The position numbers were made by a program, and so were the translations under genes. Shown piece after piece: positions 38,179 through 47,655 of a stretch of DNA of 64,000 nt. Each line of letters opens with the position of its first letter. The stretch's first letter is position 1. The notes beneath the pieces are model-generated. The model made no database searches. It was not told the DNA's origin and saw nothing but the letters and a program-made list of their open reading frames with translations. Source of the DNA: Rhizobium sp. BK316 (GTDB lineage: Bacteria > Pseudomonadota > Alphaproteobacteria > Rhizobiales > Rhizobiaceae); the NCBI RefSeq assembly GCF_014193695.1, contig NZ_JACHZR010000001.1:285309-349308 (forward strand), in the 5' to 3' direction.

Positions 38179-39167
38179 CGTCAAAAACGCAGTCTCCATT
38201 GCTCAAGGTCGATAATATCGCCGTCGAGTTCGGCCCGAAGGATTCGCCGATCCGTGTGGTGAACGGCGTATCCTTCGAGATCGAAGCCGGTGGTTCGGTC
38301 GGCATCGTCGGCGAGTCCGGCTCGGGCAAGTCGATCACATCGCTGGCGATCATGGGGTTGATCCCCAACCCGCCTGGCCGTATCGCCCAAGGGCGCATCG
38401 AGCTCGAAGGCGTCAATCTTCTCGATCTGCCGAAGACGAAGCTGCCCGAAATCCGCGGCCGCGATATCGCGATGATCTTTCAGGAGCCGATGAGTTCGCT
38501 GAACCCGGTCATGACAATCGGCGATCAGATCGGCGAAGCGATCATGCTGCATGAGAAGATGAGCCGCGGAGAGCGCCGTGCCCGCATCATCGAACTCCTG
38601 GAGCTCGTCGGCATCCCTAATCCGGAGGGACGTCTCGATGCCTATCCGCACCAGTTTTCGGGTGGGATGCGCCAGCGCGTGATGATCGCCATGGCGGTCG
38701 CCTGCAATCCGAAACTTCTGATTGCTGATGAGCCGACGACCGCACTCGACGTCACCATCCAGGCGCAGGTGCTTGACCTGATGGCGAGGGTGCGAAAGAC
38801 GCTGAACACGGCCGTGCTGCTGATTTCGCACGATCTTGGGGTGATCGCTGAAGTCTGCGATCGGGTCATTGTCATGTATGCGGGGCGAGTGGTCGAGGAC
38901 GCCGATGTCCGCTCGATCTTCAGGAATCCAAGCCACCCCTACACGCGCGGCCTGCTGCAATCCATTCCGCGTCTCGATGACGAACGCTCGCGTCTCTATC
39001 AGATCCCCGGTTCCGTGCCGCTCGCCGGCACGGTCAAGCAGAGCTGTCCCTTTTATGCCCGCTGCAGCGACCGGATCGACAAGTGTGCGGCCGAGATGCC
39101 GCCCATGTTCACCGTTTCAAAACGCCACAAGGCGGCCTGCTGGGTCACCGCCGGAGCAACAGCATGA
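38175..39167 (+). CDS. ABC importer ATPase, DppD type
   Basis: A 330-residue ATPase with Walker [11 protein letters not shown]-loop [16 protein letters not shown], signature FSGGMRQR, Walker B/D-loop DEPTTALD and H-loop ISHD. The C-terminal cysteine motif [14 protein letters not shown], which binds an iron-sulfur cluster in some DppD proteins, is present with a further Cys near the end. Coupled to both neighbours by ATGA overlaps. Confidence 0.94.
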   Translation: MTSKTQSPLLKVDNIAVEFGPKDSPIRVVNGVSFEIEAGGSVGIVGESGSGKSITSLAIMGLIPNPPGRIAQGRIELEGVNLLDLPKTKLPEIRGRDIAMIFQEPMSSLNPVMTIGDQIGEAIMLHEKMSRGERRARIIELLELVGIPNPEGRLDAYPHQFSGGMRQRVMIAMAVACNPKLLIADEPTTALDVTIQAQVLDLMARVRKTLNTAVLLISHDLGVIAEVCDRVIVMYAGRVVEDADVRSIFRNPSHPYTRGLLQSIPRLDDERSRLYQIPGSVPLAGTVKQSCPFYARCSDRIDKCAAEMPPMFTVSKRHKAACWVTAGATA

Positions 39168-40180
39168 TAGAGATGAGCAGCGTCGACGACCTGTTGACCG
39201 TCAAAGACCTTGGCAAGACCTTTTCCGATGCGGGCAGACTGTCGTTTGGAAGCTCCTCTTCCGGCAGTGTGCGCGCCGTGGATGGCGCATCCTTTTCCGT
39301 CAAACCGGGCGAGACGCTGGCGCTTGTCGGTGAATCCGGCTGCGGCAAGTCCACACTCGGCCGTCTTCTGTTGCGGCTGATCCAACCGACCGATGGCGAG
39401 GTGCTGTTCGAGGGGCGTGATATCACCGCTCTCGGCGCTGCCGAGATGCGTATGATGCGCGCCAGAATGCAGATGGTCTTCCAGGACCCTTACGGCTCGC
39501 TCAGCCCGCGCCGTTCGATCGCGCAGATCATTTCCGAACCGCTCGAAGTCTTTGGGCTGGCGAAATCTTCGAGAGAACGGCGCGAGCGCGTGGCGGAGCT
39601 GTTGGTGCAGGTTGGCCTGTCGCCGAGCTTCATGGATCGTTATCCGCGTCAGTTTTCCGGCGGCCAGCGGCAGCGCATCGGCATTGCCCGCGCCATCTCG
39701 GTCAACCCGCAATTCATCGTCGCCGACGAACCGGTCTCGGCGCTTGATGTGTCCGTGCAGGCGCAGATCGTCAATCTGCTGCAGGATTTACAGGCCGAGC
39801 GAAAATTCTCCTACCTCTTCATTGCCCACGATCTCGCGGTCGTGCGGCACATCGCAGACCGTGTCGCGGTGATGTATCTCGGCAGGATCGTCGAGATCGG
39901 ACCGAAGAAATCCGTCTATGCCCTGCCGCAGCATCCCTATACGCAGGCGCTGCTGTCGGCTGCTCCCGAGCCCGATCCGGATCGCAAGGCGAACCGCATC
40001 GTGCTGCAGGGCGACGTGCCGAGTCCATCACGCGTCCCGCCGGGCTGCAGCTTCCACACCCGCTGTCCGATTGCAAAGGACATCTGCAAGGTCGATCGGC
40101 CGGCGCTTCGCGAGGTTTCGCCGAACCAGTTCTCGGCCTGCCATTTCGCCACGCCCAATCCGCTGACGCAGGCAGGGTAA
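39164..40180 (+). CDS. ABC importer ATPase, DppF type
   Basis: A 338-residue ATPase with Walker [11 protein letters not shown]-loop [15 protein letters not shown], signature [14 protein letters not shown], Walker B/D-loop DEPVSALD and H-loop IAHD. The C-terminal [14 protein letters not shown] motif is present. The start at 39164 is fixed by the ATGA overlap with the previous gene; the upstream in-frame extension is not used. Last gene of the operon. Confidence 0.94.
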   Translation: MIEMSSVDDLLTVKDLGKTFSDAGRLSFGSSSSGSVRAVDGASFSVKPGETLALVGESGCGKSTLGRLLLRLIQPTDGEVLFEGRDITALGAAEMRMMRARMQMVFQDPYGSLSPRRSIAQIISEPLEVFGLAKSSRERRERVAELLVQVGLSPSFMDRYPRQFSGGQRQRIGIARAISVNPQFIVADEPVSALDVSVQAQIVNLLQDLQAERKFSYLFIAHDLAVVRHIADRVAVMYLGRIVEIGPKKSVYALPQHPYTQALLSAAPEPDPDRKANRIVLQGDVPSPSRVPPGCSFHTRCPIAKDICKVDRPALREVSPNQFSACHFATPNPLTQAG

Positions 40181-40310
40181 AACTATCGGCCTTCAGTGCA
40201 CCAGGCCCGCCGGTGAACCTTCGTTTGTTCCCTCGACCGGCAGGTCTATGCCGCAGCGTATCAGCATAACTGACTCGAGCCTGAAGGTCATGGACCGGTA
40301 TCGTCCGCTT

Positions 40311-40769
40311 TCACTCTCTGCGGGATTCCGGCTCGTCCATCCTCAGTGGGTCCAGCGGAATGTCGCTGCTTTCGGCCTGCGCCATCGCTTTGACGAGCGA
40401 GATGATCGTCTCGCGGATACGACGGTCCTCGATCTTTACGAAGGCCTTGTTGAGGACGAGGCCTTCCTTCGACCGCAGAAATTCGGCGACCGGATCGATG
40501 GGGGCGGAAAGGTCGAGGCCGGCAAAAATCGGCGCTTCCGAATCATCCTGTTCGAAAAAGAAGGCCGGTGAGGTGCGCAGCGCTTCGGCGATTTTCTGCA
40601 GGCGGCTTGCGCCGATGCGGTTGATGCCCTTTTCGTATTTCTGCACCTGCTGAAAGGTAACGCCGATCTGTTCGGCAAGCCGCTCCTGGCTCATGCCGAG
40701 AAGCTGCCTGCGCCTGCGCATGCGCATGCCGACATAGGTATCAATCGCGTTCGGTGTCTTGACGTTCAT
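40311..40769 (-). CDS. XRE-family helix-turn-helix regulator
   Basis: A 152-residue protein. The Cro/C1-type HTH occupies about residues 15-70: RMRRRRQLLGMSQERLAEQI, then VTFQQVQKYEKGINRIGASR. The C-terminal half has AFFFEQDDSEAPIFAGLD and a helical segment KIEDRRIRETIISLVKAMAQ, as in rhizobial quorum/biofilm-related XRE proteins such as PraR; that match is from memory and is not specific. It is a single gene, divergent from fsr. Confidence 0.85.
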   Translation of the reverse strand: MNVKTPNAIDTYVGMRMRRRRQLLGMSQERLAEQIGVTFQQVQKYEKGINRIGASRLQKIAEALRTSPAFFFEQDDSEAPIFAGLDLSAPIDPVAEFLRSKEGLVLNKAFVKIEDRRIRETIISLVKAMAQAESSDIPLDPLRMDEPESRRE

Positions 40770-41142
40770 GGCCTACCTTCTGTCTCTTTCGCATTTCAGT
40801 CCATTGACTTGTAGACGGCATCGCGCCGCTTTTCTATGATTTGTTTTTGATGTCATATTAGGCATTCAAAAAATGCTCGGCACTGTGGCAAATGGCCCGG
40901 ACCGATCACCAGTGCGGGATCGGTGTGTGAAGTGGTCGAATTGCAGGATCACGAACAAAAATCTTAAAATTGCGTACCGATCCGCGCAAAACTGGGCTGT
41001 AATCGTTTCTCTTCATAAGATAAATGCTTTTCCCAGCGACCGCCGCTGACAATTCACTTCCCGAGCCCGATCGCCTTAATAACAGCCCGCACGAAAACCG
41101 ACGACGGCCCGGCATGGTTCCGGCCGCGCAGGAGGAAGATCC
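40770..41142. other. Divergent intergenic region between the XRE regulator and fsr
   Basis: About 370 bases without a credible gene. A short inverted repeat, ACCGATC (40901-40907) and GATCGGT (40918-40924), lies in it and could be an operator, but the two arms are only 7 bases. The fsr ribosome-binding site GGAGGAAG lies at the right end. Confidence 0.5.
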
Positions 41143-42345
41143 ATGGCATCCGTTGCCGAGAGCGCCCCCCGCTTTGAAAAGACAGCAATGTCCATCCTGG
41201 TGGCAGTCAGCTTCTGCCACATGCTCAACGACATCATGCAGTCGCTGCTTGCCTCGCTCTATCCGCTCTTCAAGGCCAATTACAACCTCGATTTCGTGCA
41301 GATCGGCCTTCTGACCATGACCTTCCAGGTGACGGCTTCGCTGCTCCAGCCGCTCGTCGGCATCGTCACGGACCGTTGGCCGATGCCTTATTCGCTGCCG
41401 GTCGGCATGGCGAGCACCTTCTGCGGACTGATCCTGCTCGGCAATGCCGGCAGTTTCGAGCTGCTGCTGGTCGCGGCAAGCCTCATCGGCTTCGGTTCGG
41501 CCGTCTTCCATCCGGAATCCTCGCGTGTCGCGCGTCTTGCTTCCGGCGGCCGCCACGGTTTTGCCCAGTCCTTCTTCCAGGTGGGCGGCAATGCCGGCCA
41601 GGCAATCGGTCCGCTGTTGGCCGCCTTCATCGTGCTGCCGAACGGTCAGCACAGCGTGTCCTGGCTTTCCGGCATCGCCATGGTCGGAATGGTGGTCCTG
41701 AGCTGGGTCGGCAATTGGTACATGAGCCACCGCCGCCAGAACGCCAGCAAGGCAGCCCCGAGCCGCACGCTACCTCTGCCTCAGAGCAAGGTCGTCTGGG
41801 CGCTGCTCATCCTCGTGTTGCTGACGGCGACGAAGAACGTCTATATGGCAAGCGTCTCGAGCTACTTCACCTTCTACGTCATCGACCGTTTTCAGCTCGA
41901 TGTGCAGCAGGCGCAGCTCATGCTCTTCCTGTTCTTGGGGTCTGTTGCCACCGGCACCTTCCTCGGCGGCCCGATCGGTGATCGTTTCGGCGCCCGCTTC
42001 GTCATCTGGTTCTCGATCCTCGGCGTCATTCCCTTCGCGCTGCTGCTGCCCTATGCGAACCTTTTCTGGACAGGCGTGCTCAGTGTCGTCATCGGCCTGA
42101 TCTTCGCCTCTGCCTTCTCGGCTATCGTCGTCTTCGCGCAGGAGCTGGTGCCGGGTCGCGTCGGCCTGATCGCCGGCGTCTTCTTCGGTTTCGCCTTCGG
42201 TGCGGGCGGCCTCGGCGCGGCCTTGCTCGGCGGTTTTGCCGACTCGCACGGTATCGCCTTCGTCTATCGTATCTGCTCCTACCTGCCCCTGCTCGGCCTG
42301 TTCACCATCTTCCTGCCGCGCATCCCGAAGAACCGAGCGGTTTAA
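41143..42345 (+). CDS. fsr: MFS transporter, Fsr (fosmidomycin-resistance) family
   Basis: A 400-residue major facilitator protein with about 12 membrane segments. The N-terminal motif VSFCHMLNDIMQSLLASLYP and the following LGIVTDR-like loop (VGIVTDRWPMPYSLP) are characteristic of Fsr proteins. FHPESSRVARLASGGRHGFAQ is another Fsr hallmark in the first half. Fsr proteins export fosmidomycin and related small compounds; the natural substrate here is unknown. The gene ends just before a strong terminator. Confidence 0.87.
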   Translation: MASVAESAPRFEKTAMSILVAVSFCHMLNDIMQSLLASLYPLFKANYNLDFVQIGLLTMTFQVTASLLQPLVGIVTDRWPMPYSLPVGMASTFCGLILLGNAGSFELLLVAASLIGFGSAVFHPESSRVARLASGGRHGFAQSFFQVGGNAGQAIGPLLAAFIVLPNGQHSVSWLSGIAMVGMVVLSWVGNWYMSHRRQNASKAAPSRTLPLPQSKVVWALLILVLLTATKNVYMASVSSYFTFYVIDRFQLDVQQAQLMLFLFLGSVATGTFLGGPIGDRFGARFVIWFSILGVIPFALLLPYANLFWTGVLSVVIGLIFASAFSAIVVFAQELVPGRVGLIAGVFFGFAFGAGGLGAALLGGFADSHGIAFVYRICSYLPLLGLFTIFLPRIPKNRAV

Positions 42346-42358
42346 GTTTCGCGCTCAG

Positions 42359-42392
42359 AAAGAGGCACCGAGAAGCGTTTCGGTGCCTCTTT
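42359..42392 (+). terminator. Rho-independent terminator after fsr
   Basis: A perfect 13-bp stem: AAAGAGGCACCGA (42359-42371) pairs with TCGGTGCCTCTTT (42380-42392), loop of 8 bases, with the T-run inside the right arm. It starts 13 bases after the fsr stop. The symmetrical A/T ends would also allow function on the other strand. Confidence 0.9.
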
Positions 42393-42552
42393 GGTATCCG
42401 GGCAAGCGCATGGCGCGGCGTTGCACTCGAACGAACATATTTTCCCCGGCCTTCGGCGAAGACGGATCGTCATTTCTTTAATCTACTATTTTAATAGATA
42501 ATATCCGTCTCATGACGCAGCCCGTAACGGCGCGATAGTGGAAGGAAATGAC

Positions 42553-43113
42553 ATGTCTGCACCCAAACTGGTCGGTCTTGCCGGCAGCTTCAATCGTCCC
42601 TCGAAGACTTTTGCGCTGGTCGAGAATATTGCCGGCCTCGCCGCCGAAAAATATGGCTTCGACAACACGATCTACGACCTGACGGATGTCGGCCCCTCGC
42701 TCGGCCAGGCGCTGCGCCGTGACGACCTCGACAATCGTGCCAGGGAAATCATCGCCGATATCGCCAATGCCGATGTCCTCGTCATCGGCGCGCCGACCTT
42801 CAAGGGCAGCTATCCGGGTCTCTTCAAGCATCTGATCGATCTCATCGATCCACATGAGCTGCGCGCCAAGCCGATCGTCATCACCGCGACCGGCGGCGGC
42901 GACCGTCATGCGCTGATGGTCGAGCATCAGCTTCGCCCGCTCTTCGGCTTCTTCATGACCCATACCCTGCCGACGGCCGTCTATGCCTCGGACCGCGATT
43001 TCACTGACTACCGCGTTTCCTCCGAACAGCTTTCCAAGCGCATCGGGGAGGTCGTCGGTGAACTCACCGCCTTCTTTCCGGGCAGAAGTTCCACGCTGAT
43101 CGCAGCGGAATGA
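42553..43113 (+). CDS. msuE: NADPH-dependent FMN reductase, MsuE-like
   Basis: A 186-residue flavodoxin-like FMN reductase. Motifs are GLAGSFNRPSKTFALVE (FMN phosphate loop, usual GSxxxxSxT pattern), VLVIGAPTFKGSYPGLFKHL and ATGGGDRHALMVEHQLRPLF. Such proteins supply reduced FMN to two-component sulfonate monooxygenases. The ATG at 42553 follows GAAGGAAATG. It precedes metQNI and a DszA-type monooxygenase gene, so it is the probable flavin donor for that monooxygenase. Confidence 0.85.
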   Translation: MSAPKLVGLAGSFNRPSKTFALVENIAGLAAEKYGFDNTIYDLTDVGPSLGQALRRDDLDNRAREIIADIANADVLVIGAPTFKGSYPGLFKHLIDLIDPHELRAKPIVITATGGGDRHALMVEHQLRPLFGFFMTHTLPTAVYASDRDFTDYRVSSEQLSKRIGEVVGELTAFFPGRSSTLIAAE

Positions 43114-43136
43114 ATGCCATCCCGAGACTGATTTCA

Positions 43137-43160
43137 GCGGCGCCATTGGGCGCCGCTTTT
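43137..43160 (+). terminator. Rho-independent terminator after msuE
   Basis: An 8-bp perfect GC stem GCGGCGCC (43137-43144) and GGCGCCGC (43149-43156), tetraloop ATTG, followed by TTTT. It separates msuE from metQNI transcription. Confidence 0.9.
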
Positions 43161-43352
43161 GCTTGAGCGTTATTTTATGCTGACATTAATCCACAAATTT
43201 GATAGAATTTTTATCCTGCCGGTATCGACAAGGCGGCAAGAGTTTTTCCGGCGATGAGAAGACATCGGACGTTCGTGCTTCGCTCGTAATGAGCGCATTT
43301 GCAATTATCCGCCTGCTCGGGGCTCGGCCTCATCAGTCAGACGGGATATAAA

Positions 43353-44189
43353 ATGACCAAGAACAAGAATTTCAGCGCCATTTCGCTTTCGCGCCGCGCG
43401 GCCCTCACTGTTGCAGCCTCTGCAGCTGCATTCATCGCCTTTGCCGCGCCGGCTCCTTCCTTTGCAGAAGACAAGTCGATCAAGGTCGGCATCATGAGCG
43501 GTGAGGATGAGGATGTCTGGCGTGTCGTCACCAGCGAAGCCGCCAAGAAGGGCCTTAAGATCGAGACGATCACCTTCAACGACTATACCCAGCCGAACGA
43601 GGCACTGGAGCGCGGCGAAATCGACGCGAACGCTTTCCAGCACCAGCCTTATCTCGACAACCAGATCAAGCAGAACGGCTACCATATCGTCCGTGTTGGC
43701 TATACAGGCGTCTGGCCGATCGGCCTCTACAGCAAGAAGCACAAGTCCGTTGCCGAACTGCCCGAGGGTGCCGTGATCGGCGTGCCGAACGATCCGTCCA
43801 ACGAAGGCCGTGCGTTGCGCGTTCTGCAAAACGAAGGCCTGATCAAGCTGAAGGACGGCACGGGCATTCTTGCGACGATCGCCGATGTCGCTGAAAACCC
43901 GAAGAATATCGAGATCAAGGAGCTGGATGCCGGCATTGTCGGACGCTCGATCGATGATCTTGACGCCGGCGTCGTCAACACCGACTGGGCGCTGAAGAGT
44001 GGTCTTTCGCCGGCAGAGCGCGTCGCGCAGGAGCCGATCGCCGACAATCCCTATCGTAACTTTATTGCCGTGAAGGAAGAAAACAAGGATGCCGATTGGG
44101 TGAAGACCCTCGTCTCCTCCTATCAGAACGATACGGTCAAGGCCGAGTTCGACAAGGTGTACAAAGGTACGGGCCTCAGCGCCTATTGA
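43353..44189 (+). CDS. metQ: MetQ/NlpA-family substrate-binding protein
   Basis: A 278-residue binding protein of the methionine uptake family. The signal region SLSRRAALTVAASAAAFIAF ends in APSFA-ED. It has an A-x-A cleavage site instead of the lipobox cysteine found in enteric MetQ, so it is probably a free periplasmic protein. Family motifs are FNDYTQPNEALERGEIDANA, FQHQPYLD, GYTGVWPIGLYSKKHKS and IGVPNDPSNEGRAL. It heads metQ-metN-metI. Methionine is the default substrate, but related organosulfur compounds are possible in this neighbourhood. Confidence 0.92.
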   Translation: MTKNKNFSAISLSRRAALTVAASAAAFIAFAAPAPSFAEDKSIKVGIMSGEDEDVWRVVTSEAAKKGLKIETITFNDYTQPNEALERGEIDANAFQHQPYLDNQIKQNGYHIVRVGYTGVWPIGLYSKKHKSVAELPEGAVIGVPNDPSNEGRALRVLQNEGLIKLKDGTGILATIADVAENPKNIEIKELDAGIVGRSIDDLDAGVVNTDWALKSGLSPAERVAQEPIADNPYRNFIAVKEENKDADWVKTLVSSYQNDTVKAEFDKVYKGTGLSAY

Positions 44190-44194
44190 TCCAC

Positions 44195-44253
44195 ACGCCC
44201 TCCGCAGGGCGTCAACAACAGAGGCGGCCCGGGTCTTTCTGCCAGGGCCGCCT
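44195..44253 (+). other. Two intercistronic hairpins after metQ
   Basis: Hairpin 1: ACGCCCT (44195-44201), loop CCGC, AGGGCGT (44206-44212). Hairpin 2: AGGCGGCCC (44222-44230) with GGGCCGCCT (44245-44253). No U-run follows hairpin 2 directly. They sit in the 87-base gap between metQ and metN and probably protect the metQ mRNA end or attenuate read-through. Confidence 0.7.
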
Positions 44254-44276
44254 TCAGCATTTGTGAAGGAACGAGC

Positions 44277-45359
44277 ATGAATTCAATTGTCTCCGCCTCG
44301 AGGATCGAGACGCGGCCGGCTGATGCCGAAGAGGTCGTCCGGCTGAAGGATGTCAGGCGCAGGTTCGGCGCGACACCAGCGCTCGATGGCATTTCGTTGA
44401 GTGTGAAGAAGGGCGAAATCCTCGGCATTATCGGCCGCAGCGGCGCCGGAAAGTCGACGCTGATCCGCTGCCTCAACGGCCTCGAGCGCGCCGATAGCGG
44501 CGAGATCGTCATCGAGGGCCGCAACATCATGGGCCTTGCCGAGCAGGAGCTGCAGCCGCTGCGCCGCCGCATCGGCATGATCTTCCAGCACTTCAATCTC
44601 CTGTCGGCCAAGACCGTCGAGGAGAATGTCGCGCTGCCGCTGAAGATCGAAGGCCTCGCCAAGGCCGAGCGGCTGAAGCGGGCGCATGAATTGCTGGACC
44701 TGGTCGGCCTTTCCGACAAGGCCAAGGCCTATCCGTCTTCGCTATCCGGCGGTCAGAAGCAGCGTGTCGGCATTGCCCGCGCACTCGCCGCCCGCCCGGC
44801 CCTGCTGCTCTCGGATGAGGCGACCTCGGCACTCGATCCAGAGACGACGCGCTCGATCCTCGCGCTTCTGAAGGATATCAATAGTAAGCTCGGGCTTACG
44901 ATCCTGCTGATCACCCATGAGATGGAAGTGGTGCGCGGCATAGCCGATCGCGTCGCCGTCATCGATGCCGGTCGTATCGTGGAAGAGGGGCAAGTCTGGT
45001 CGATCTTCGGCGATCCGCAGACGGCGATCACCAGGAGCCTGCTCGGCGGCATCCGCCCACAGCTTCCCGAACACATCGCCGCGCGCCTGTCGCAGACAGG
45101 CGGCACGGAAGCGATCCTCAGCGTCGATCTCGCCGGGCCGGAGGCACAGGGCGCTCTCTTTGCCGATCTGTCGGCAACGCTGCCGCATTCCTTCCGCCTC
45201 GTGCATGGTGGCATCGACCACATCCAGAACCAGCCTGTGGCGCGGTTCTTCATTGCCGTTCCCACGCGCGATCCTGCGCTTGCCGAAAAGGTCGAACAAT
45301 TTCTGAAGGCCCGGTCCGCCCGGGTGGAGGTGCTTGGTTATGACACCGATCATGATTAA
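44277..45359 (+). CDS. metN: Methionine importer ATPase MetN
   Basis: A 360-residue ATPase. Walker A is GRSGAGKST, Q-loop MIFQHFNLLSAKTV, signature LSGGQKQR, Walker B/D-loop SDEATSALD and H-loop ITHEMEVVRGIADRVAVID. The C-terminal NIL domain (about 270-350), which in MetN binds methionine to inhibit transport, is present. It is fused to no other domain. Follows metQ and overlaps metI. Confidence 0.94.
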   Translation: MNSIVSASRIETRPADAEEVVRLKDVRRRFGATPALDGISLSVKKGEILGIIGRSGAGKSTLIRCLNGLERADSGEIVIEGRNIMGLAEQELQPLRRRIGMIFQHFNLLSAKTVEENVALPLKIEGLAKAERLKRAHELLDLVGLSDKAKAYPSSLSGGQKQRVGIARALAARPALLLSDEATSALDPETTRSILALLKDINSKLGLTILLITHEMEVVRGIADRVAVIDAGRIVEEGQVWSIFGDPQTAITRSLLGGIRPQLPEHIAARLSQTGGTEAILSVDLAGPEAQGALFADLSATLPHSFRLVHGGIDHIQNQPVARFFIAVPTRDPALAEKVEQFLKARSARVEVLGYDTDHD

Positions 45360-45999
45360 TCTGCTTTTGCGCTCACTCTGGGAGACCGTGCTGATGACGG
45401 CGGCTTCCGGGGTGATATCGCTTGTTGCCGGCTTGCCGCTCGGGCTGGCGCTGGTATTGACGAACCGCGGCGGCATTGCCGAAAATCCCTGGATCAACCG
45501 CATCCTCGGCGCCGTTATCAACGGCTTCCGCTCTGTGCCGTTCATCATCCTCCTGGTGGCACTGATCCCGCTGACGCGACTGATCGTCGGCACGGCGATC
45601 GGCACGTGGGCGGCCATCGTTCCGCTCGCCATCGCTGCCACGCCCTATTATGCGCGAATCGCCGAAGTGTCGCTGCGTGAGGTCGATCGCGGCCTGATCG
45701 ATGCCGTTCGGGCCATGGGCGGCAATCGCTGGACGATCATTCGTGAGGTTCTGGTGCCTGAGGCATTGCCGGGCATCGTCGCCGGTTTCACGGTCACGCT
45801 GGTGACGCTGATCGGCGCATCGGCAATGGCTGGCGCCATTGGTGCCGGCGGTCTCGGCGACCTCGCCATACGCTACGGTTACCAGCGGTTCGAAACCAAC
45901 GTGATGATTGCAGTCGTGGTCGTCCTTATCGTTCTCGTCTGCGGCATTCAATGGCTGGGCGACCGGCTGGTTGCCCGCCTTGATCATCGCTCAGCCTAG
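45340..45999 (+). CDS. metI: Methionine importer permease MetI
   Basis: A 219-residue permease from the ATG at 45340, which has GGAGG about 10 bases upstream; the ATG at 45352 is an alternative. It overlaps the metN end. Motifs are SLWETVLMTAASGVISLVAG, NGFRSVPFIILLVALIPLTR, the coupling loop REVDRGLIDAVRAMGGNR and IGASAMAGAIGAGGLGDLAI. The stop codon TAG is the CTAG end of a repeat element. Confidence 0.93.
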   Translation: MTPIMINLLLRSLWETVLMTAASGVISLVAGLPLGLALVLTNRGGIAENPWINRILGAVINGFRSVPFIILLVALIPLTRLIVGTAIGTWAAIVPLAIAATPYYARIAEVSLREVDRGLIDAVRAMGGNRWTIIREVLVPEALPGIVAGFTVTLVTLIGASAMAGAIGAGGLGDLAIRYGYQRFETNVMIAVVVVLIVLVCGIQWLGDRLVARLDHRSA

Positions 46000-46100
46000 A
46001 GCAATTCCAGCAAAAGTGCGTAGCGGTTTTGCGTCCGGAATTGCGTGAAAACAAAGAGGTAGAGCGCTTCCGTGATTCGAAGATAAGCGGAATGCTCTAG
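45996..46100. repeat. Rhizobial intergenic repeat with 8-bp terminal inverted repeats
   Basis: A 105-bp element bounded by CTAGAGCA (45996-46003) and TGCTCTAG (46093-46100), perfect inverted repeats. Inside is a stem GCAATTCC (46001-46008)/GGAATTGC (46037-46044) with the inner segment AGCAAAAGTGCG...GCGGTTTTGCGT, and a second stem TAGAGC-TTCCG (46060-46072)/CGGAA-GCTCTA (46088-46099). I recognise this as a repeat common between Rhizobium genes. Because CTAG reads TAG on both strands, the left end gives the metI stop and the right end the stop of the convergent monooxygenase. Confidence 0.85.
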
Positions 46101-47452
46101 CGCCTGAACTGTGCGGCGGGATGGCCGGCTGGCAGCCGGCCGTTTCCGCCGAACAGCTTCCGGCGCAGCGGTCCTTCCGCATAATCGGCCTTGAACAGGC
46201 CGCGCTCCTGCAGCACAGGCACCACGAGATCGACAAAATCATTGAGGCTTTCCGGCGCCACGGTGCGCGCCAGATTGAAGCCGTCGATACCGCCCTCTTC
46301 GATCCAGTGCTGCAGGATGTCGGCAATCTGCTCCGGCGAACCGACGATCGGCGTCATCCGGCTGCCGAGCACCATCTGGTCGATGATCTGCCGCTTCGTC
46401 ACCGGCTTTGCCGCCTGCTTGGTGATCGCCGCCAGCGCCGACTGATTGGCATTCGTCGAGCTTTGGTCGATCACGTCATCGAGATCGTATTTCGAAAAGT
46501 CGACGCCGATAGAGGCGGAGTAATGCGCCAGCGAGGCCTCGACGCTCGCATGTCGGCGATATTCCGCGAGCTTTTCTTGTGCCTCGCTTTCCGTCTTTCC
46601 GACGACGACGGTCATCAGGCTCAGGATCTTTATCGCGTCCGCGCCGCGACCGTTCGCTTGCGTCTTGGCACGAAGCGCATCGACAGTCGGGCGTGCCGAT
46701 TGCGGTGTCGGCCCTGCGATGAAGACGCATTCGGCATGGCGGGCAGCGAAATCCCGCCCGCGTGCGGACGCGCCGGCTTGGAAGAGCAGGGGTGTGCGCT
46801 GTGGCGAGGGCTCCGAGAGATGGATGCCCTCCATCTTGTGATATTGTCCCTGATGGCTGACGGCGCGGACCTTGGAGGCATCCGCAAAGACGCCGCGCTC
46901 CCCGTCGCGCAGCACGGCATCGTCGTCCCAGCTTCCCTCCCAGAGCTTATAGAGGATTTCGAGATATTCCTCGGCGGCGTCATAGCGCGCATCATGCTCC
47001 GGCAGTTTGTCAAAGCCCATGCTGCGGGCGGCACTGTCAAGATAGCCTGTCACGATGTTCCAGCCGATGCGCCCCTTCGTCAGGTGATCGAGCGTCGACA
47101 TGCGTCGTGCCAGCAGGAAGGGCGGCTCATAGGTCGTATTGACCGTCACGCCGAAGCCGAGATGTTTCGTGACGTAGGCCATCGCCGAAATCGGCATCAG
47201 CGGATCATTGACCGGGATCTGCGCGCCCGTTTCGATAACCGGGGCCGGGCTGTTCTTGTAGACATCGTAGATGCCGACAATATCGGCAAGAAATATACCG
47301 TCCAGCTTGCCGCGTTCTGCCGTGCGCGCAAAATCCGCCCAGTAGTCGAGATCGGTATAGCTCACCGAACGATCGCGCGGATGTGTCCACATGCCGTGGT
47401 TTATATGGCCGACGCAGTTCATGTCGAAGGCGTAGATCTGCATTTTCTTCAT
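46097..47452 (-). CDS. Flavin-dependent monooxygenase, NtaA/SnaA/DszA family (LLM class)
   Basis: A 451-residue bacterial-luciferase-like monooxygenase that uses FMNH2 from a separate reductase. It starts with MKKMQIYAFDMNCVGHINHG and has WADFARTAERGKLDGIFLAD, EPPFLLARRMSTLDHLTKGR, GWNIVTGYLDSAAR (the NIVT motif of the NtaA/DszA group) and FQAGASARGRDFAARHAE. It is close to msuE, metQNI and tauABC, so cleavage of a sulfonate, sulfone or sulfur-containing heterocycle is the likely role. The substrate is not readable. It is divergent from tauA. Confidence 0.88.
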   Translation of the reverse strand: MKKMQIYAFDMNCVGHINHGMWTHPRDRSVSYTDLDYWADFARTAERGKLDGIFLADIVGIYDVYKNSPAPVIETGAQIPVNDPLMPISAMAYVTKHLGFGVTVNTTYEPPFLLARRMSTLDHLTKGRIGWNIVTGYLDSAARSMGFDKLPEHDARYDAAEEYLEILYKLWEGSWDDDAVLRDGERGVFADASKVRAVSHQGQYHKMEGIHLSEPSPQRTPLLFQAGASARGRDFAARHAECVFIAGPTPQSARPTVDALRAKTQANGRGADAIKILSLMTVVVGKTESEAQEKLAEYRRHASVEASLAHYSASIGVDFSKYDLDDVIDQSSTNANQSALAAITKQAAKPVTKRQIIDQMVLGSRMTPIVGSPEQIADILQHWIEEGGIDGFNLARTVAPESLNDFVDLVVPVLQERGLFKADYAEGPLRRKLFGGNGRLPAGHPAAQFRR

Positions 47453-47655
47453 TGAATACTGTCCTGAGATTTTCGTCGGTCATATTGGCGGATTCAGCGG
47501 GCAGATCGGGAAACACCGTTTTTCTCCTCCAATTTAGAAGCAAATTATCCTTCATGCCCGATTCCGGAAATTTTCTATCTCTATAAAATCTATGAATTTA
47601 CAATGATCTATCCACATTCCGGGCGGAATGAATTTGAACATTGCGGGAGAGGGAT

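Noticed and set aside
43161..43352. SAM-type riboswitch upstream of metQ
   Set aside because: The leader contains no conserved SAM-I or SAM-II aptamer elements that I can identify.
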